From Pseudomonas thivervalensis (GTDB lineage: Bacteria; Pseudomonadota; Gammaproteobacteria; Pseudomonadales; Pseudomonadaceae), in NCBI RefSeq assembly GCF_001269655.1, contig NZ_LHVE01000020.1:496001-560000 (forward strand): a stretch of DNA of 64,000 nt, written 5' to 3'. Below, piece by piece: positions 62,016 to 64,000 of the stretch (the stretch's first letter is position 1; each line of letters begins with the position of its first letter). Position numbers and translations under genes: made by a program. The notes under the pieces are model-generated. The model did not search any database, was not told the origin of the DNA, and worked only from the letters and a program-made list of their open reading frames with translations.

Positions 62016-62582
62016 ATGAACGATGTTGAAAAGGCCGAAACGGTCTCCTACACGCTGCGCAATTTGAGCAGCAGCCTGGACAAGACCATCGCCGCTGTGG
62101 CCAATACGCTTGGCAAATCGAAAAACACCTTGATCCTTGAGACGTTGGAGCGGGAGTTTTACAACTACATCTCCACCTATGCCCGGTCGAATTTGCTGGT
62201 TTCGGCGATGGATGCCGAGCTGGCGAAAAAATTCGGAATCGAGATTCTTTCGGAATGGTATGAAAGCGAGCACACCATCCAGTACGACCGTTACCTCAGC
62301 ACCAAACTGAAGCTGGATAGCATCGATAAAGTGGATGCCGTGTTTAAAGGGAACCTCCCATTGCTTGAACTGCGCGCCCAGCAGCTAGTAAATAAGGGTT
62401 ACATGCGACTGCCACGGGGCATCTCCTTGACGTTTGCCCTGTTCATTGAGATCGCCAAGCAAAAGGACGAGGCTCTGATTCACGAGATTCGCAAAGGGCT
62501 GTTCGGAATCACCAAGGACTTCTACGAGTCCTTGAACGAAATTCGTGCTGCCCTCTCGCTTCCCGCCATCAAGCCCCAATGA
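62016..62582 (+). CDS. Unrecognised 188-residue protein with possible ribbon-helix-helix N-terminus
   Basis: The N-terminus AETVSYTLRNLSSSLDKTIA followed by KSKNTLILETLEREF resembles a ribbon-helix-helix layout: a short strand, then two helices. The rest is predicted mainly helical, without membrane segments or catalytic motifs: ELAKKFGIEILSEWY in the middle and LFIEIAKQKDEALIHEIRKG near the end. I do not recognise the family. A GGAGGAG stretch lies about 20 bases before the ATG at 62016, further than usual. A hairpin terminator follows. It could be a small regulator or an accessory-island protein. Confidence 0.6.
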   Translation: MNDVEKAETVSYTLRNLSSSLDKTIAAVANTLGKSKNTLILETLEREFYNYISTYARSNLLVSAMDAELAKKFGIEILSEWYESEHTIQYDRYLSTKLKLDSIDKVDAVFKGNLPLLELRAQQLVNKGYMRLPRGISLTFALFIEIAKQKDEALIHEIRKGLFGITKDFYESLNEIRAALSLPAIKPQ

Positions 62583-62597
62583 TTGAAAAGATGCACT

Positions 62598-62632
62598 GAA
62601 TGGCCGGTCTCTCCAGGGGGGCCCGGTCATTC
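62598..62632 (+). terminator. Probable terminator after the 188-residue gene
   Basis: The stem GAATGGCCGG (62598-62607) pairs with CCGGTCATTC (62623-62632) through one G-U, with a 15-base loop, followed by ATTTACTCG. It lies 16 bases after the stop codon. The T-run is weak. Confidence 0.5.
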
Positions 62633-62861
62633 ATTTACTCGTCTCCTTTCCCCTAAGCACGCGTGTTCGCTGCGACTTTTCAAAACCTCTCAAGCCAACG
62701 GCCCGTATGCCCCAACCCCGCGCACACCCGCGCCAACAAGGGGCGATTTACGGTCAAATTTATTGGCCATTTAGATCCCCTTTTGGCCTCTCCTGCCGTT
62801 CTCCAAAACCCCGTACACCGCAAGACTGTATTCAAACCGACCAGCCTTGCGGAGAACAAAA

Positions 62862-63893
62862 ATGCTGACGATCTACTCAGACGATCACCACCTGCACCAC
62901 GGCCGCTGCGAGTTGATGGACGGGCAACTGATGCCCTGTTTCGAGATGCCGTCGCGGGCCGATCATGTGTTGGAGCGGGTCAAGGCGCAGGGGCTGGGGC
63001 CGGTGGAGGCGCCGCAGGATTTTGGCTTGGGGCCGATCCAGCGTATCCACAGTGCGGCGTACCTGGAATTTTTCAAAGGCGCCTGGGACCGCTGGGCCAA
63101 GTACAACCGCGAGGGCGATTTGTTGCCCTTCACCTGGCCGGCGCGGACCTTTCGCACGATCATCCCCACCAGCCTGCACGGCCAACTGGGTTATTACAGC
63201 TTCGACGCCGGCGCGCCGATCACCGCTGGCACTTGGCAGGCGGCCTACAGCGCCGCGCAAGTGGCCCTCACCGCCCAGGCGGACATCCAGCGTGGTGCGC
63301 GCAGTGCCTTTGCCTTGTGCCGCCCACCGGGGCACCACGCCGCCGGGGACTTGATGGGCGGTTATTGCTACCTCAACAACGCGGCCATCGCCGCCCAGGC
63401 CTTTCTCGACCAGGGCCATAAGAAGGTTGCGATCCTGGATGTGGATTACCACCACGGCAACGGCACCCAATCGATTTTCTATGAGCGCAGCGACGTGTTG
63501 TTTGCGTCGATCCACGGCCATCCAGAGGCGGAGTTTCCGTTTTTCCTGGGTTATGCCGACGAGCATGGCGAGGGCGAAGGTGAGGGTTTCAATTTCAACT
63601 ACCCTTTGCCAGCCGGCTCAGGCTGGGACACCTGGAGCGCGGCGCTGGAGCAGGCCTGCGGGCAAATCCGCGGTTACGACGCCGATGTCATCGTCGTGTC
63701 CCTGGGCGTGGACACGTTCAAGGATGACCCCATTTCGCAATTCAAGCTCGACAGCCCGGACTACCTGGCGATGGGCAAGCGCATCGCGGCGCTCGGCAAG
63801 CCGACGCTGTTTGTGATGGAAGGCGGTTACGCGGTGGCAGAAATCGGCATCAATGCCGTGAACGTTCTTGAAGGTTTCCAAAGCGCCCCATGA
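62862..63893 (+). CDS. Acetylpolyamine amidohydrolase (histone-deacetylase family)
   Basis: A 343-residue zinc hydrolase. The class II deacetylase core reads RPPGHHAAGDLMGGYCYLNNAA, then ILDVDYHHGNGTQSIF with the Asp and His metal ligands, then ASIHGHPEAEFPFFLGYADE, SLGVDTFKDDP with the second Asp, and VMEGGYAV. It removes acetyl groups from N-acetyl polyamines, allowing their use as carbon and nitrogen source (known for the P. aeruginosa homologues PA0321 and PA1409). The start at 62862 has GCGGAG upstream; the 62847 start is less supported. The following polyamine-binding protein gene gives the same pairing as PA0321-PA0323. Confidence 0.92.
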   Translation: MLTIYSDDHHLHHGRCELMDGQLMPCFEMPSRADHVLERVKAQGLGPVEAPQDFGLGPIQRIHSAAYLEFFKGAWDRWAKYNREGDLLPFTWPARTFRTIIPTSLHGQLGYYSFDAGAPITAGTWQAAYSAAQVALTAQADIQRGARSAFALCRPPGHHAAGDLMGGYCYLNNAAIAAQAFLDQGHKKVAILDVDYHHGNGTQSIFYERSDVLFASIHGHPEAEFPFFLGYADEHGEGEGEGFNFNYPLPAGSGWDTWSAALEQACGQIRGYDADVIVVSLGVDTFKDDPISQFKLDSPDYLAMGKRIAALGKPTLFVMEGGYAVAEIGINAVNVLEGFQSAP

Positions 63894-63904
63894 GGAACAA
63901 CAGC

Positions 63905-64000
63905 ATGAACAGACTCAAGCGTTTAATGGCCCCAGCCGTGTGCGCCGCGCTGCTTTGCGGCGCTGCCCAGGCCGAGGAGCGCACCTTGCGCGTCTACAAC
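63905..64000 (+). CDS. Polyamine ABC-transporter substrate-binding protein, N-terminal part (cut by window edge)
   Basis: The first 32 residues are MNRLKRLMAPAVCAALLCGA, then AQAEERTLRVYN. A Sec signal peptide ending in AQA is followed by the RTLRVYNW-type strand that opens PotD/PotF-like spermidine/putrescine-binding proteins. It starts 11 bases after the amidohydrolase stop, so the two are probably cotranscribed. The rest lies outside the window. Confidence 0.8.
   Translation, partial: MNRLKRLMAPAVCAALLCGAAQAEERTLRVYN

Overview
The window is chromosomal DNA of a fluorescent Pseudomonas (P. fluorescens group). This rests on the high-GC coding style, the Pseudomonas REP palindromes (REP = short repeated palindromes; core GTGGCGAGGGAGCTTGCTCC, or GGGAGCGAGCNTGCTCGC), a DUF6124 gene with its leader, and gene orders that match P. 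aeruginosa type VI secretion (T6SS) clusters. Species cannot be assigned by eye.

Region 1 (1-21.1 kb) is a complete H1-like T6SS. A leftward operon carries fha1-tssJ-tssK-tssL(OmpA)-tssM-tagF-pppA-ppkA, with ppkA cut by the window edge. A divergent rightward operon carries tssA-tssB-tssC-hcp-[tae4-tai4]-tssE-tssF-tssG-clpV. A peptidoglycan amidase effector and its lipoprotein immunity gene sit where the H1 cluster of P. aeruginosa carries tagJ.

Region 2 (21.3-33.6 kb) is the H1 tip and cargo: vgrG, one EagR chaperone gene and two tandem PAAR-Rhs effectors, each followed by an immunity gene. The first Rhs tail looks like a RES-domain NAD-degrading toxin, and its immunity protein resembles the Xre/MbcA/ParS antitoxin domain that neutralises RES toxins in chromosomal toxin-antitoxin pairs. 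The second tail looks like a URI/GIY-YIG-type nuclease, with an AT-rich immunity gene of unknown family. A 3' remnant of a DUF6124 gene and REP elements close the region.

Region 3 (33.9-53.7 kb) is a second, H2-like T6SS read entirely leftward: tssA-tssB-tssC-tssE-tssF-tssG-clpV-sfa(sigma-54 activator)-orfX-fha-tssJ-tssK-tssL-tssM-stp-stk. It has no hcp of its own and must use one encoded elsewhere. Beside it (54.1-56.7 kb) a vgrG that lost its C-terminal end abuts a class 3 lipase that lost its N-terminal end, which looks like a deletion scar in a vgrG-effector module.

Region 4 (56.7-62.6 kb) is an accessory stretch with several REP-bearing composite repeats. It holds a pRiA4b ORF-3-like gene, a DUF6124 gene behind a long structured leader with alternative pairings, a DUF900 lipoprotein hydrolase with a strong promoter, a stand-alone Mrr-like nuclease with an unrecognised C-terminal half, and an unrecognised 188-residue protein.

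Region 5 (62.9-64 kb) returns to ordinary high-GC chromosome: an acetylpolyamine amidohydrolase and the start of a polyamine ABC-transporter binding protein.

Functionally, the two phosphorylation modules (kinase, PP2C phosphatase, FHA protein) and the sigma-54 activator should control when each contractile machine assembles and fires. The vgrG/PAAR-Rhs tip and the Hcp tube load toxins that attack peptidoglycan, NAD, nucleic acid or lipids of rival cells.
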